The notes: generated by a model not told the origin, from the letters alone. Counted from the first letter of the stretch, positions 18,251 through 27,427 are shown. The stretch is 64,000 bases of DNA from Thioalkalivibrio sp. ALJ21 (GCF_000378605.1 NZ_KB905156.1:539209-603208), one strand, 5' to 3'. Numbers and translations are program-made.

Positions 18251-19201
18251 ATGACGGAACTGAAAAAAGCCATCGAGCACCAGCGCGAATATCTGGAAGC
18301 CCGGCTACAGGAGCCGCTGGCCGAAATCGCAGCCCGTATAAGCAAGGCCTGGCCGCGACGCGAGGCACTGGATTCGATCCTGGAAGAGGCGATCCGGCAG
18401 ATCCCGGAAGCCACGTTTGTCTATGCCCTGAACACCGAGGGCATCCAGCTATCCGACAACATCTCGCGCAGCGGCGTGCTGCCGGAGCACTTCGGTCGCG
18501 ACCGCTCGCAGCGCCCCTACATGAAGGAGGCGGTGCCAGCCGAGGGCTTCCTGCTGTCGGAGGCCTACATCAGCCTGCTCGGACGCCGCCCTTCGCTCAC
18601 CTCGCTACAACTGGTGCGCGACGAGAACGGCACGGCACTCGGGTTCCTCGGCGCGGACTTCGACCTGCGCAATCTGCCGGACCTGTCGGAGGATCTCTAC
18701 GAAGAACCGAACGAATGGCGCCAGATCAAGGGCGACCCGTCCATCCGCGGAACGCTGTTCCTGCAGAGCCGCACCGAAAGCCTGATGGACCAGCACATCG
18801 ACACCGCGCTGGCCATCCTGGAAGAACTGTTCACTGAGCGCGGCGTATTCCAGGGCGTGTTCCATTTCTCCAGCTCGCGGGCGACGCTCTGGACCACCGA
18901 GGACCCCTACCGCTACCGCATCCTGACCCACGAATCCCTGGCCGACCCCGATGTCTGCCTCGCCTTCCCCCACGAGCCCTACCCGGAGGAAGCCCTGATC
19001 CCGAAAGAGGCTGTGGGCCGCGTGCTCGAAGGGCTCAAGGCCCTGCGCTTTGCCGACGAGACCATCTACCTGCGCTCGGCCTCGGTGAACCTGTTCAACG
19101 GCATGGTCAGCCTGACCTTCTCCTGCGACGGCTCCCACTACATGACCTGGGACGACTTCCTCGGCCGCTCCATCGACTTCTGGATCGGCGCCACCGGGTA
19201 A
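18251..19201 (+). CDS. Cache/PDC sensor-domain protein
   Basis: 316 residues, no signal peptide or transmembrane helix. The segment from about residue 45 to 130 (ILEEAIRQIPEATFVYALN, DRSQRPYMKEA, LLSEAYISLLGRRPSLT, GFLGADFDLRNL) is like a dCache/PDC sensor fold, with the R-S-Q-R-P-Y-M and Y-I-S ligand-pocket pattern. No kinase, cyclase or chemotaxis output domain follows, so it may be a free-standing cytoplasmic sensor. The C-terminal half (from about 165) is not recognised. A PP2C phosphatase gene follows after 72 bp. Confidence 0.7.
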   Translation: MTELKKAIEHQREYLEARLQEPLAEIAARISKAWPRREALDSILEEAIRQIPEATFVYALNTEGIQLSDNISRSGVLPEHFGRDRSQRPYMKEAVPAEGFLLSEAYISLLGRRPSLTSLQLVRDENGTALGFLGADFDLRNLPDLSEDLYEEPNEWRQIKGDPSIRGTLFLQSRTESLMDQHIDTALAILEELFTERGVFQGVFHFSSSRATLWTTEDPYRYRILTHESLADPDVCLAFPHEPYPEEALIPKEAVGRVLEGLKALRFADETIYLRSASVNLFNGMVSLTFSCDGSHYMTWDDFLGRSIDFWIGATG

Positions 19202-19273
19202 ACGGCCTCGCGCGCTGACAGCGACCCGCCGCCTGGGCCATGATGGGCTCGGATCCAGGCGCGGGGACAGGGG

Positions 19274-20104
19274 ATGGATACCGCAGTAGCCAAGGAGATC
19301 GGCGGGCGGCGCGAGCAGCAGGACGCAGTCGGCGTATGGGCCTGCCCGGATGCCCGCTGCGCGTTGCTGGTCGTCGCGGACGGCATGGGCGGGCACGCGG
19401 ACGGCGCTCAGGCAGCCCGGATGGCCATCGCCACCGCCGAGCGCCTGTGGAACGACTGCGACGGTCGCCCGCAGGACCCGGCGACACTCCTGAAGCGCCT
19501 CTTTCACGAGACCCAGGCCGCCCTGTACAACCCCGGCTCGGCACCCGGTGAACAATCCGGGACCACGCTGGTCGCGCTGTATGTCGGGCCGGAGCGGGCC
19601 TGGTGGGCCCACTGCGGCGACAGCCGTCTGTATCACTTCGAGGGGGAGCACCTGATCACCCGCACGCGGGACCACACCCGGGTGCAGGCGCTGGTGGATG
19701 CCGGCGAGATTCGCGAAGAGGACATGGCAACCCACCCGGAACAAAATCAGCTCCTGCAGGCCCTGGGCGTGGTCGACCCAATACGGGTGGACCATGGCGA
19801 GGCCTCGCTGACGCCCGATAGTCGCTTCCTGCTGTGCTCCGATGGGTACTGGGAACAGCGGGGCCCCGAGGAAAGTGCTCGATGGATGAGTCAGCCGGAT
19901 CTTCGGGCCGCCTGTACGCAGGCGGCCGCCTGCGCAGCACAGCGCGGCGGCGCGCATGGCGACAATGTGGCCATCGCCGCCTGGCGTGCACAGGCCATGA
20001 CCGGCCCGGATCGGCGCCACCTGCGTGCCGCCATCCGGCCGCTACTGCTGGGGGCCCTGCTCCTGCTCGCCGTCCTTGCAATCCTCTTCTGGCCTCTGGA
20101 CTGA
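19274..20104 (+). CDS. PP2C-family Ser/Thr protein phosphatase with C-terminal membrane anchor
   Basis: 276 residues. PP2C metal-binding motifs: GRREQQDAV, VVADGMGGHADG, WWAHCGDSRLYHF, LLCSDGYWEQ and HGDNVAIAAWR. The insert RTRDHTRVQALVDAGEI is the usual helical flap. The last 25 residues form one hydrophobic helix (LLLGALLLLAVLAILFW), tethering the enzyme to the inner membrane. No partner Ser/Thr kinase is encoded nearby. The LysM lipoprotein gene starts 2 bp after its stop. Confidence 0.9.
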   Translation: MDTAVAKEIGGRREQQDAVGVWACPDARCALLVVADGMGGHADGAQAARMAIATAERLWNDCDGRPQDPATLLKRLFHETQAALYNPGSAPGEQSGTTLVALYVGPERAWWAHCGDSRLYHFEGEHLITRTRDHTRVQALVDAGEIREEDMATHPEQNQLLQALGVVDPIRVDHGEASLTPDSRFLLCSDGYWEQRGPEESARWMSQPDLRAACTQAAACAAQRGGAHGDNVAIAAWRAQAMTGPDRRHLRAAIRPLLLGALLLLAVLAILFWPLD

Positions 20105-20106
20105 AC

Positions 20107-21126
20107 ATGACGCGCCTTGTTGTAGGGGCAGCATTGCCCCTCGTCGCCCTGCTGACCGGCTGCGCGGTGCTGGGCGTCGATGAAGACGAACCGGCCACCG
20201 AGGCGCCCGAGGTGTCAGAAGAAGCCGCTGCAGACGGCGGCCCCGCGCCTGCGGAAGACCTGACCATCGCGGAAATCATCGAGGCCCTGCAGGAAGGGGA
20301 CATCGAACGGGCAGACCCAGCCCTGGACCGATTCCTGAAGGGCGAACCCGGTCACCGGGTCGCGCGCAGCCTGCGCGCGCAGCTGGATGCGGACCCGCGC
20401 GAGGAACTGGGCTCGGCCTATTTCTCGCACACGGTGGAGCCGGGCGAGACACTGGGTCAGCTGGCCCGGCAGTACCTGGGTGATGCCAATCGCTTCCTGA
20501 TCCTCGCGCGTTACAACGACATCGAGCGCCCGTCGCGGTTACTGGTCGGCCAGCGCCTGCGGATACCGCAGAGCGCCGCGCGCGAGGCGCCGGCCGCCAA
20601 TGCGGAGGGACTCGAAGACCAACTGGCCGCCCTGGGCGGACAGGACGACGAAGAGGCCTATCTGCGCGCGATCGAGGCTGACCTGGAGGCGGGTCGTTAC
20701 GGAGAGGCGCGCGATGGGGTCCGGCAGGCGCGTGCGCAGACCGGCAATGGCCTTCGGGGGCAACGACTCGACGAGCTGGAACGCGCAGTGGACGGCCGCT
20801 ACTGGGAGCAGCGCGGGCACGCGGCGCGCGATGCGGGTGACCCCGAGGCCGCACTCGCCGCCTATGACCGGGCGCTGGAGGCCGACTCCGGGCACGATGC
20901 GGCCCGGGAAGCGCGTGAGGAATTGCGCGAACAGCGCAAGGAAGAGCTGCATGCGGCGGCCATCCAGCGCTACCGCAACCAGGACCTGGAAGAGGCGATC
21001 GCCCTGTGGGACAAGGCGCTGGAGCTGGATCCCGAGTTCGAGGCCGCACGCGGATACCGCCTGCGGGCCCTGGAACTGCAGCGCCGCCTGGAACGGCTGG
21101 GACGCTCGGAAGAAGGCGCCTCCTGA
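20107..21126 (+). CDS. LysM and TPR domain lipoprotein
   Basis: 339 residues from the ATG at 20107. Lipoprotein signal: hydrophobic run ending LLTGC (lipobox, Cys near residue 19). An acidic linker follows, then a LysM domain at about 104-150 (HTVEPGETLGQLARQYLG, RLLVGQRLRIP) that binds peptidoglycan. The rest is helical, with TPR-like repeats (EARDGVRQARAQTG, DPEAALAAYDRALEAD, LEEAIALWDKALELDP). Likely a periplasmic cell-envelope protein. It follows the PP2C gene by 2 bp and is probably co-transcribed. The longer frame from 19834 is not used. Confidence 0.85.
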   Translation: MTRLVVGAALPLVALLTGCAVLGVDEDEPATEAPEVSEEAAADGGPAPAEDLTIAEIIEALQEGDIERADPALDRFLKGEPGHRVARSLRAQLDADPREELGSAYFSHTVEPGETLGQLARQYLGDANRFLILARYNDIERPSRLLVGQRLRIPQSAAREAPAANAEGLEDQLAALGGQDDEEAYLRAIEADLEAGRYGEARDGVRQARAQTGNGLRGQRLDELERAVDGRYWEQRGHAARDAGDPEAALAAYDRALEADSGHDAAREAREELREQRKEELHAAAIQRYRNQDLEEAIALWDKALELDPEFEAARGYRLRALELQRRLERLGRSEEGAS

Positions 21127-21131
21127 GCCGG

Positions 21132-21767
21132 TCAGACCCCGTATTCGGCGCGGTAGGCGCGCAGCGCCTCAAGGTGCTCGGGGGCGCGGCCGGTCTGTTC
21201 CAGCATCTGCACCAGGTCCCCCAGCCGAGCCACGCGCACGACCTCCAGGCCCAGCTCGTCCTCGACCTCCTGGATTGCCGAACGCTCGCCGCGGCCGCGC
21301 TCTTCGCGATCCAGGGCAATAGCCACCGCCACCGGCGTGGCGCCCGCCGCACGGATCAGCTCCACCGATTCACGGATGGCAGTGCCGGCGGTGATCACGT
21401 CGTCCACGATCAGCACGCGCCCGGCCAGCGGCGCACCCACGATGTTGCCGCCCTCTCCGTGATCCTTGGCCTCCTTGCGGTTGAAGGCCCAGGGGCGATC
21501 CATGTCGTGGTCGCGGTACAGCGCCTCGGTTACGGCCGCGGCCAAGGGGATGCCCTTGTATGCCGGGCCAAAGACCAGGTCGAAGGCGACGCCGGAATCG
21601 ACGATGGCCTGCGCGTAGAATTCGCCCAGGCGCACGAGATCGGAGCCCCGGTTGAACAGGCCGGCATTGAAGAAATACGGGCTTACCCGCCCCGACTTCA
21701 GTGTGAACTCGCCAAAGCGCAGGACGTCGCGTTCCAGGGCATAGTCGAGAAAGGCATGGGCGGTCAT
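21132..21767 (-). CDS. pyrE: Orotate phosphoribosyltransferase
   Basis: Transfers phosphoribosyl from PRPP to orotate in pyrimidine synthesis. 211 residues from the ATG at 21767 ([12 protein letters not shown]), with GGAG eight bases upstream. Motifs: [37 protein letters not shown] and the PRPP loop [17 protein letters not shown]. Convergent with the LysM gene (5 bp between stops). Confidence 0.97.
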   Translation of the reverse strand: MTAHAFLDYALERDVLRFGEFTLKSGRVSPYFFNAGLFNRGSDLVRLGEFYAQAIVDSGVAFDLVFGPAYKGIPLAAAVTEALYRDHDMDRPWAFNRKEAKDHGEGGNIVGAPLAGRVLIVDDVITAGTAIRESVELIRAAGATPVAVAIALDREERGRGERSAIQEVEDELGLEVVRVARLGDLVQMLEQTGRAPEHLEALRAYRAEYGV

Positions 21768-21870
21768 CGCGGGGCTCCGGTCGGAAAACGCCGTATTCTG
21801 ACACAAGCGTGGCGGGATTCATCACGCCAGCCCTTTCCTGTACACGCGCGCGCCGGTATCGTTCCCGGCC

Positions 21871-22644
21871 ATGCGCATACTCTCGATGAACGCCAATGGC
21901 ATCCGTGCCGCCGCCCGCAAGGGCTTCTTCGACTGGCTCCCGACGACCGCGGCCGACGTGGTCTGCATCCAGGAGACCAAGGCCCAGATTCACCAGATTC
22001 AGGGCGAGCCTTTCCACCCCCCCGGCTACCACTGCGCCTATGTGGATGCGGTAAAGCCCGGCTACAGTGGCGTGGCCCTGTACAGCCGGCGTCAGCCGGA
22101 CGAGGTGATCGCGCGCATTGGCTTCGAGGAGGCGGACAACGAGGGCCGCTACGTGGAGATGCGCTTCGGGGACCTGTCCGTGGTGTCGCTCTACCTGCCC
22201 TCGGGTTCCTCGGGGGACCACCGGCAGGAGTCCAAGTGGCGGTTTCTGGACTTTTTCCGGCCGTGGCTGGCAGAGCGCATGCAGGACGGGCGCGAGTGGG
22301 TGATCTGCGGCGACTGGAACATCGCCCACAAGGAGATCGACCTGCGCAACTGGAAATCCAATCAGAAGAACTCCGGCTTCCTCCCCGAGGAGCGCGCCTG
22401 GCTGGATCACCTGTTCGACGAGATCGGGATGGTGGATGTCTTCCGGCGACTGGACGACCGCCCCGAGCAGTACACCTGGTGGTCCAATCGCGGCCAGGCC
22501 TGGGCGAAGAACGTGGGCTGGCGCATCGATTACCAGATCGCCACCCCCGGCATCGCAGAAACCGCGCGGGACCCGTACATCCATACTGACGACCGCTACT
22601 CCGATCACGCCCCGTTCTGGATCGACTATGACTACACCCCCTGA
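21871..22644 (+). CDS. xth: Exodeoxyribonuclease III-type AP endonuclease
   Basis: 257 residues of the Xth/ExoIII endonuclease-exonuclease-phosphatase fold. Motifs: MRILSMNANGIRAA, VCIQETKAQ (metal-binding Glu), GYSGVALYSR, VSLYLPSGSSG, WVICGDWNIAHKEIDLRNWK, WWSNRGQAWAKNVGWRIDYQ and YSDHAPFWIDYD (catalytic Asp-His). Role: repair of abasic sites. Divergent from pyrE with 103 bp between starts. A second EEP-fold gene at 60395 is of another subfamily. Confidence 0.93.
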   Translation: MRILSMNANGIRAAARKGFFDWLPTTAADVVCIQETKAQIHQIQGEPFHPPGYHCAYVDAVKPGYSGVALYSRRQPDEVIARIGFEEADNEGRYVEMRFGDLSVVSLYLPSGSSGDHRQESKWRFLDFFRPWLAERMQDGREWVICGDWNIAHKEIDLRNWKSNQKNSGFLPEERAWLDHLFDEIGMVDVFRRLDDRPEQYTWWSNRGQAWAKNVGWRIDYQIATPGIAETARDPYIHTDDRYSDHAPFWIDYDYTP

Positions 22645-22665
22645 TCGTCATCTGCGGGCAACTTC

Positions 22666-24093
22666 GTGAGCACGGCTGCCGAGTCGCAGAATCGGCCGAA
22701 CCGCGACTGGCGCGAGGCACTGGCCGTCTACCGCCACCCACGGGTGGTGGGCATGCTGTTCCTTGGCTTTGCCGCCGGGCTTCCGCTACTGCTGACAGGC
22801 GGCACCTTCACCGCCTGGCTGCGCGACCTCGGTGTCGAACTGGCCTCGATTGGGTTCCTCTCCTGGGTGGGCATGGCCTACAGCATCAAGGTGCTGTGGG
22901 CCCCGATCGTAGACCGGATGCGGCTGCCGCTGCTGACCCGGATCTTCGGGCGGCGGCGCGCCTGGATGCTGGCGGCGCAGGCGACCATCATGCTGGGGCT
23001 GTTCGGGATTGCCTTTACCGATCCCACCGAACAGCTCTGGCTGGTCGCGGTCTGGGCCGTGCTCACGGCCTTTGGCGCCGCGACTCAGGACATCGCGATT
23101 GATGCCTACCGCATCGAGGCAGTCAGCCAGGAGCGCCAGGGCGCCATGGCGGCCGCCTATGTCTTCGGCTATCGCGTGGCATTGCTGACGGCCGGAGCGG
23201 GGGCCCTGCATATTGCGGCCGCCGGCAGCTGGAGCCTGTCCTACATGGCGATGGCGGCACTAATGCTGGTCGGGGTGATCTGCACCCTGATCGTGCGCGA
23301 GCCAGAGGTCGCGCCGCGCGACACGAAGACCGCGCAACTGGAAGAGCGCGTGGTGCATTACATCAACAACACCTCCGACACCGGGCTCTGGCGCGACTTC
23401 AAAGCCTGGCTCATCGGCGCGGTGGTGTGTCCGTTCGTGGATTTCTGGCAGCGCTTCGGGCGTGTTGCGCTGGTAGTGATCGCGTTCATCGCGATCTTCC
23501 GCATCAGCGACATCTTTATGGGCGTGATGGCCAATCCGTTCTATCTCGACCTGGGCTTCACCAAGGACGAGATCGCCAACATCGCTGCGGCGTTCGGCCT
23601 GGCAATGACGCTGACGGGGGCCGCACTGGGCGGACTGCTGGTCGTGCGATTCGGGATCATGCGCATGCTGATCGCCACCGCCATCCTGGCGCCGGCCACC
23701 AACCTGACTTTCTCCTGGCTGGCGACCCTGGGCCCGGAAATCTACGGCCTGGTGTTCGCGATCATGGCCGACAACCTCTCTGGCGGGATGGCAATCTCGG
23801 TGTTCATCGCCTATCTCTCCAGCCTGACCAACTCGGCCTATACCGCGACCCAGTACGCCCTGTTCAGCTCGATCATGACCCTCCCGGGTCAGTTCCTGGC
23901 CGGATTTACCGGTGTGTTCGCCGAGCACTTGGGCTGGTTCTGGTTCTTTGTCAGCTCGGCGCTCATTGGCATTCCCACCATCCTGCTGGCGCTCGCACTG
24001 ATGCGCTGGGCCAATCCGGATCGCATGGCCCAGCCGGGCCGACCGTCGGAGTTGCAGGCGCCGCCGGAGGGACCGGAACGCGCCCCCTCGTAA
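22666..24093 (+). CDS. ampG: AmpG-family MFS permease (muropeptide uptake)
   Basis: 475-residue major facilitator with about 12-14 transmembrane helices, GTG start at 22666. AmpG hallmarks: LLFLGFAAGLPLLLTGGTF-like first helix, WVGMAYSIKVLWAPIVDR, ATQDIAIDAYRIE, AAYVFGYRVALL, and late FIAYLSSLTNSAYTATQYALFS. AmpG imports anhydromuropeptides for cell-wall recycling. It follows the exonuclease gene by 21 bp and may share its transcript. Confidence 0.9.
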   Translation: MSTAAESQNRPNRDWREALAVYRHPRVVGMLFLGFAAGLPLLLTGGTFTAWLRDLGVELASIGFLSWVGMAYSIKVLWAPIVDRMRLPLLTRIFGRRRAWMLAAQATIMLGLFGIAFTDPTEQLWLVAVWAVLTAFGAATQDIAIDAYRIEAVSQERQGAMAAAYVFGYRVALLTAGAGALHIAAAGSWSLSYMAMAALMLVGVICTLIVREPEVAPRDTKTAQLEERVVHYINNTSDTGLWRDFKAWLIGAVVCPFVDFWQRFGRVALVVIAFIAIFRISDIFMGVMANPFYLDLGFTKDEIANIAAAFGLAMTLTGAALGGLLVVRFGIMRMLIATAILAPATNLTFSWLATLGPEIYGLVFAIMADNLSGGMAISVFIAYLSSLTNSAYTATQYALFSSIMTLPGQFLAGFTGVFAEHLGWFWFFVSSALIGIPTILLALALMRWANPDRMAQPGRPSELQAPPEGPERAPS

Positions 24094-24140
24094 GAGGCGG
24101 GCCCGGGTTCCGAACGTCGGCCCGTCCGTCCGGGGCCTAC

Positions 24141-24182
24141 CAAAACAAAAACGTCCGCCGGCGATGACGATCGCAAGCGGAC
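24141..24182 (-). terminator. Rho-independent terminator of the apr operon
   Basis: Read on the minus strand: stem GTCCGC...GCGGAC with an inner GCGAT/ATCGC pairing around a CGTC loop (24153-24182), directly followed by a T-rich tract (complement of 24142-24151). It lies 52 bp after the stop of the small 54-aa gene and ends the minus-strand aprM-to-ORF54 transcript, opposite the end of ampG. Confidence 0.85.
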
Positions 24183-24234
24183 GGCAGGGCAGCGCCCCCG
24201 GTATCGAAGGGGCGGCTATCGACTACTCCCGGCT

Positions 24235-24399
24235 TCAGGGGCGCTTCGGCGTCTGGTACTCCGCCTCTTTCTGGAAAGACTCCCAGATCGTCTCGTAACC
24301 GACGAAGCCCTTTTCGTTGGGCGGCATCTGGCGGGTCACCAGGTAACGGGACTTGCCGTCCGGGACCTGCGGGTGTTTCTTCTCGGTATCCTGGCTCAT
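24235..24399 (-). CDS. Small conserved-looking hypothetical protein (54 aa), end of apr operon
   Basis: 54-residue frame from the ATG at 24399 (MSQDTEKKHPQVPDGKSRYL) with AGGTGA eight bases upstream, ending QTPKRP. No Cys, signal or membrane segment; charged and hydrophilic. It lies 92 bp after the SlyD-like gene and just before the minus-strand terminator, so it reads as the last gene of the apr transcript. No family is recognised. Confidence 0.7.
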   Translation of the reverse strand: MSQDTEKKHPQVPDGKSRYLVTRQMPPNEKGFVGYETIWESFQKEAEYQTPKRP

Positions 24400-24491
24400 G
24401 GTTCATTCACCTCGCTTCGATGAAAAAGAGGGGATGGGAGATACTGGTCTCGCTCCCCAGACATACTGAAAGGCCGGCTGGACCGGCTCCA

Positions 24492-25004
24492 TCACTCGAT
24501 GGGCACCGTTCGTCCGCTGTCGATTTCCGGGCCCGACTCCACCTTGCCACCATGCTCGATTTCGTCCGCAGTGGCATCACGCACCAACAACACATTCAGT
24601 TTGAAAATCACCTGCCGACCACACAGCGGGTTATTGCCATCGATGGTGATCGTCTTGTCGTCGAGCCGCGTAACCAGAAAATTCTTGGTCTGGCCGCGAT
24701 CGTTTTCCATCAGGATCGCCGTACCGACTTCGCGGTACTCCTCCGGCACGTTTTCGATCGCTTCCGTGATCACCAGGGACTCGTCGCGCGGGCCGTACAG
24801 CGCATTGCAATCGATGGGGACCTCGATGGTCTCGCCCTGCGCCTTGCCCTCAAGCTCGCCCATTACCTTGGGTGACAGGACCTCATTGACGCCGTGCACA
24901 TAGCCCAGCGGGAACTCCACTTCGGTCAGGACCTGGCCGGATTTCTCGTCGATGACCTGATAGTTCAGCTCAACGTACTTGTTGTCCTTGATTACATCTG
25001 TCAT
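24492..25004 (-). CDS. SlyD-like FKBP-type peptidyl-prolyl isomerase
   Basis: 170 residues. SlyD layout: an N-terminal half-FKBP strand (YVELNYQVIDEKSGQVL), FPLGYVHGVNEVLSPKVMGE, an insert-in-flap chaperone domain (about 65-125), then TITIDGNNPLCGRQVIF and the closing LNVLLVRDATADEIEHGG. The His-rich metal-binding tail of E. coli SlyD is absent. It probably helps fold APS reductase or other operon products, a role inferred from its place 16 bp after ORF130 in the apr operon. Confidence 0.88.
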   Translation of the reverse strand: MTDVIKDNKYVELNYQVIDEKSGQVLTEVEFPLGYVHGVNEVLSPKVMGELEGKAQGETIEVPIDCNALYGPRDESLVITEAIENVPEEYREVGTAILMENDRGQTKNFLVTRLDDKTITIDGNNPLCGRQVIFKLNVLLVRDATADEIEHGGKVESGPEIDSGRTVPIE

Positions 25005-25020
25005 TCAAAGTCCCGCTGTC

Positions 25021-25413
25021 TTAGAAAATGGACGCACCGAAGATTCGCACTTCGCCTTCCTCGTAACCAAGGACCATGCGGCCGAGCCACTCGCCTTCTT
25101 TCTTCGTGCTGCGCACCCGATACAGGACCGTGACATGTTCGCCGCGGCGAATGATGCCGAGGTAATCCCAGTCCTCCTTCAGGTTGCGGGTCAGCTCGCT
25201 CTGGGCGAATTGCTTGCCCACCTCGACTTCATTGAGGCCGAACAGCAGGTGGTAGGAGAACCGGCGGACGAACTTGCCGTACTGGCCCTTGTTCGAGTAC
25301 TTGATCAGATCGCTCCACATGGGGTGGGCGATCTCCAGGATCTCCTCGTCGGAGTGATCGATGATGTTCATCGAGGTCTCCGGCATTGGCTGTGCTTCAG
25401 CTGCACTGGTCAT
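25021..25413 (-). CDS. Conserved hypothetical protein of the apr operon (ORF130)
   Basis: 130 residues from the ATG at 25413; starts at MPETS or MNIIDHSDEE are also possible because no strong ribosome site is visible. Soluble and helix-rich with aromatic clusters (AHPMWSDLIKYSNKGQYGKF, RRFSYHLLFGLNEVEVG), then a beta-like end (HVTVLYRVRSTKK, RMVLGYEEGEVRIFG). Not a family I recognise. It lies between aprA and the SlyD-like gene on the same strand. Two hairpins separate it from aprA. Confidence 0.75.
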   Translation of the reverse strand: MTSAAEAQPMPETSMNIIDHSDEEILEIAHPMWSDLIKYSNKGQYGKFVRRFSYHLLFGLNEVEVGKQFAQSELTRNLKEDWDYLGIIRRGEHVTVLYRVRSTKKEGEWLGRMVLGYEEGEVRIFGASIF

Positions 25414-25449
25414 GTTGAAACCCCCGGGGGTGACGGTTGAAAGAGAAGA

Positions 25450-25519
25450 CCAACGCGCGAACGCGTTGGCCATCGCTGCTTGCCAGCCATAGTGACGGGG
25501 CCGCAGCCGACCCCGTCAC
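25450..25519 (-). other. Two perfect hairpins between aprA and ORF130
   Basis: Hairpin 1, 25492-25519: stem GTGACGGGG / CCCCGTCAC (9 bp) with a 10-nt loop, 9 bp after the aprA stop. Hairpin 2, 25450-25469: stem CCAACGCG / CGCGTTGG (8 bp) with a CGAA tetraloop. Neither has a following T-tract. They may stabilise the 3' end of aprBA message or reduce read-through into the accessory genes. Confidence 0.6.
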
Positions 25520-25528
25520 GTTAGCACC

Positions 25529-27427
25529 CTAGGCTTCCGCCTTCTCGGGCTCGGCCGGGGCCTCGTCCTTGTCGACCAGGTGATAGCACGGCGCCTTCTC
25601 CATGGTGTACTCGCCCGTCTTCGGGTCACGACGAGAGACGGTCAGGTGATGCCAGTTCTTGTCGTCGAGCTTCATGTAGTCGCCGCGGTAGTAGTAACCC
25701 GGCCAGCGGGTTTCCTTGCGGAACAGCGTGTGGTGGAAGACGCTCTCGGCCGTGCGCACGCGGTGCTTCAGCTCCCAGGCGCGCAGCAACTCGTGGATGT
25801 CCTCCGCCGCCAGCTTTTCCAGATCCTCTTCGAGGATGTGCATCTTTTTCAGGCCGATGTTGAGCAGCTTTTCGTTGGTCATGTAGCTGACCGTCACGCC
25901 ACCGCAGTATTCGTCCATCAGCTTCTGCAGGCGGTCGAGACCCTGGCGCGGGTTGATGTAGTTCGGATTGACCGAACCGGCCACGACCTCGTTGCGATAG
26001 ATCTTGTAGTGCTCGAGCGGCTTGTAGATCTCCTCTTTGCGCTTGTTGATCTGCGAATCGGAGACGCGAATGCCGTCGGCCTTGCCATCGTCGATGTACT
26101 TGCAGGCGGCCTTGGCGGCCAGGCGGCCCTCAGTGAAGGAACCGGAGGAGAACGCATGCGGCGTCCCGCCCACGGCGTCGCCGGCACCAAACAGGCCTTC
26201 GACGCTGGTCATACGGTTGTAGCCCCAGAAGTACTCGGGCGGGGAGACATCCTCCGGACCGGAGCACCAGGCACCACAACCCGTGGCATGCGAGCCCATC
26301 ACGTAGGGTTCCGAGGTGGTCAGCTCTGGGTTCTCGTTCTTGGGGTCCACGTCGGTGGCGGCCCACAGCACGGCCTGGCCGACGGTCATGCCCAGGAAGT
26401 TCTCCCAGCCCACCTCTTCGAGGTGCGGATCCTGGAAGGCCTCCATGGTGACCATGTGGATCGGGCCACGACCGGCATTCACCTCGTTCAGGAATGCGTG
26501 GTTGCGCAGGCAGGTCGGGATCGGGCGATGGGTCCGGTGGGAGGCCTCCGGGTCGAGGTACTCCTTGCCGACCATTTCCTGCAGCCCTGGCCACCACTTG
26601 GACTCGTACTCTTCACCATTGCAGTTCTGCGTACGGGTCTTCAGATGCAGGAAGTACGCACCGACTGGACCGTAACCATCCTTGAAGCGGGCCAGCACGA
26701 TGCGGTTTTCCATCTGGGTCATCTTGGCACCGGCGTTGATCAGCAGACCATAGGCCGAGCCGGAAGACCACGGGGCGTACCAGACGCGACCGGCACCTTC
26801 ACCGACCGAACGCGGCTTGAAGATCATCGAGGCACCGCCGGCGGCGACGATCACGGTCTTCGACTTGAAGACGTGATAGTTACCGGTGCGCACGTTGAAG
26901 CCCACGGCACCGGCCACCCGGTTCTCCTTGGACTCGTCCATCAGCAGATGGGTGACGCAGATGCGGTTGTAGATCGTATCGGCCGACTTCTTGGCGGCCT
27001 CGGCCACGATCGGCTTGTAGGATTCGCCGTGGATCATGATCTGCCAGCGGCCTTCACGCTGGTAGGCGCCCGTCTTCGGGTCGCGCATCAGCGGCAGGCC
27101 CCATTCCTCGAACTGGTGCACGGTGGAATCCACGTGACGCGCCATGTCGAACAGCAGGTCCTCGCGCACCATGCCCATCAGGTCGATGCGGGCGTAGCGG
27201 ACATGGTCCTCGGGGTTGTTTTCGCCCCAACGGGTGCCCATGTAACAGTTGATCGCGTACAGGCCCTGGGCCACGGCGCCGGAGCGGTCGATGTTGGCCT
27301 TTTCGGCAATCACGACCTTCTTGTCCTGGCCCCAGAACCGGGCTTCCCAGGCGGCGCCCGTGCCGCCGAGCCCGGCGCCGCAGACCAGGATGTCGATGTT
27401 GTCTTCGACGATTGTCTTGTAGGCCAT
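25529..27427 (-). CDS. aprA: Adenylylsulfate (APS) reductase alpha subunit
   Basis: 632-residue FAD flavoprotein. In sulfur oxidisers it runs in reverse, joining sulfite and AMP to form APS in the cytoplasm. N-terminal FAD-binding segment DILVCGAGLGGTGAAWEA (near residue 11), then RSGAVAQGLYAINCYMGTRWG, VVAAGGASMIFKPRS, EDVSPPEYFWGYNRMTSVEG and GLFGAGDAVGGTPHAFSSGS. The C-terminal helical domain ends HLTVSRRDPKTGEYTMEKAP. The start codon overlaps the aprB stop (TGATG). Part of aprM-aprB-aprA. Confidence 0.98.
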   Translation of the reverse strand: MAYKTIVEDNIDILVCGAGLGGTGAAWEARFWGQDKKVVIAEKANIDRSGAVAQGLYAINCYMGTRWGENNPEDHVRYARIDLMGMVREDLLFDMARHVDSTVHQFEEWGLPLMRDPKTGAYQREGRWQIMIHGESYKPIVAEAAKKSADTIYNRICVTHLLMDESKENRVAGAVGFNVRTGNYHVFKSKTVIVAAGGASMIFKPRSVGEGAGRVWYAPWSSGSAYGLLINAGAKMTQMENRIVLARFKDGYGPVGAYFLHLKTRTQNCNGEEYESKWWPGLQEMVGKEYLDPEASHRTHRPIPTCLRNHAFLNEVNAGRGPIHMVTMEAFQDPHLEEVGWENFLGMTVGQAVLWAATDVDPKNENPELTTSEPYVMGSHATGCGAWCSGPEDVSPPEYFWGYNRMTSVEGLFGAGDAVGGTPHAFSSGSFTEGRLAAKAACKYIDDGKADGIRVSDSQINKRKEEIYKPLEHYKIYRNEVVAGSVNPNYINPRQGLDRLQKLMDEYCGGVTVSYMTNEKLLNIGLKKMHILEEDLEKLAAEDIHELLRAWELKHRVRTAESVFHHTLFRKETRWPGYYYRGDYMKLDDKNWHHLTVSRRDPKTGEYTMEKAPCYHLVDKDEAPAEPEKAEA

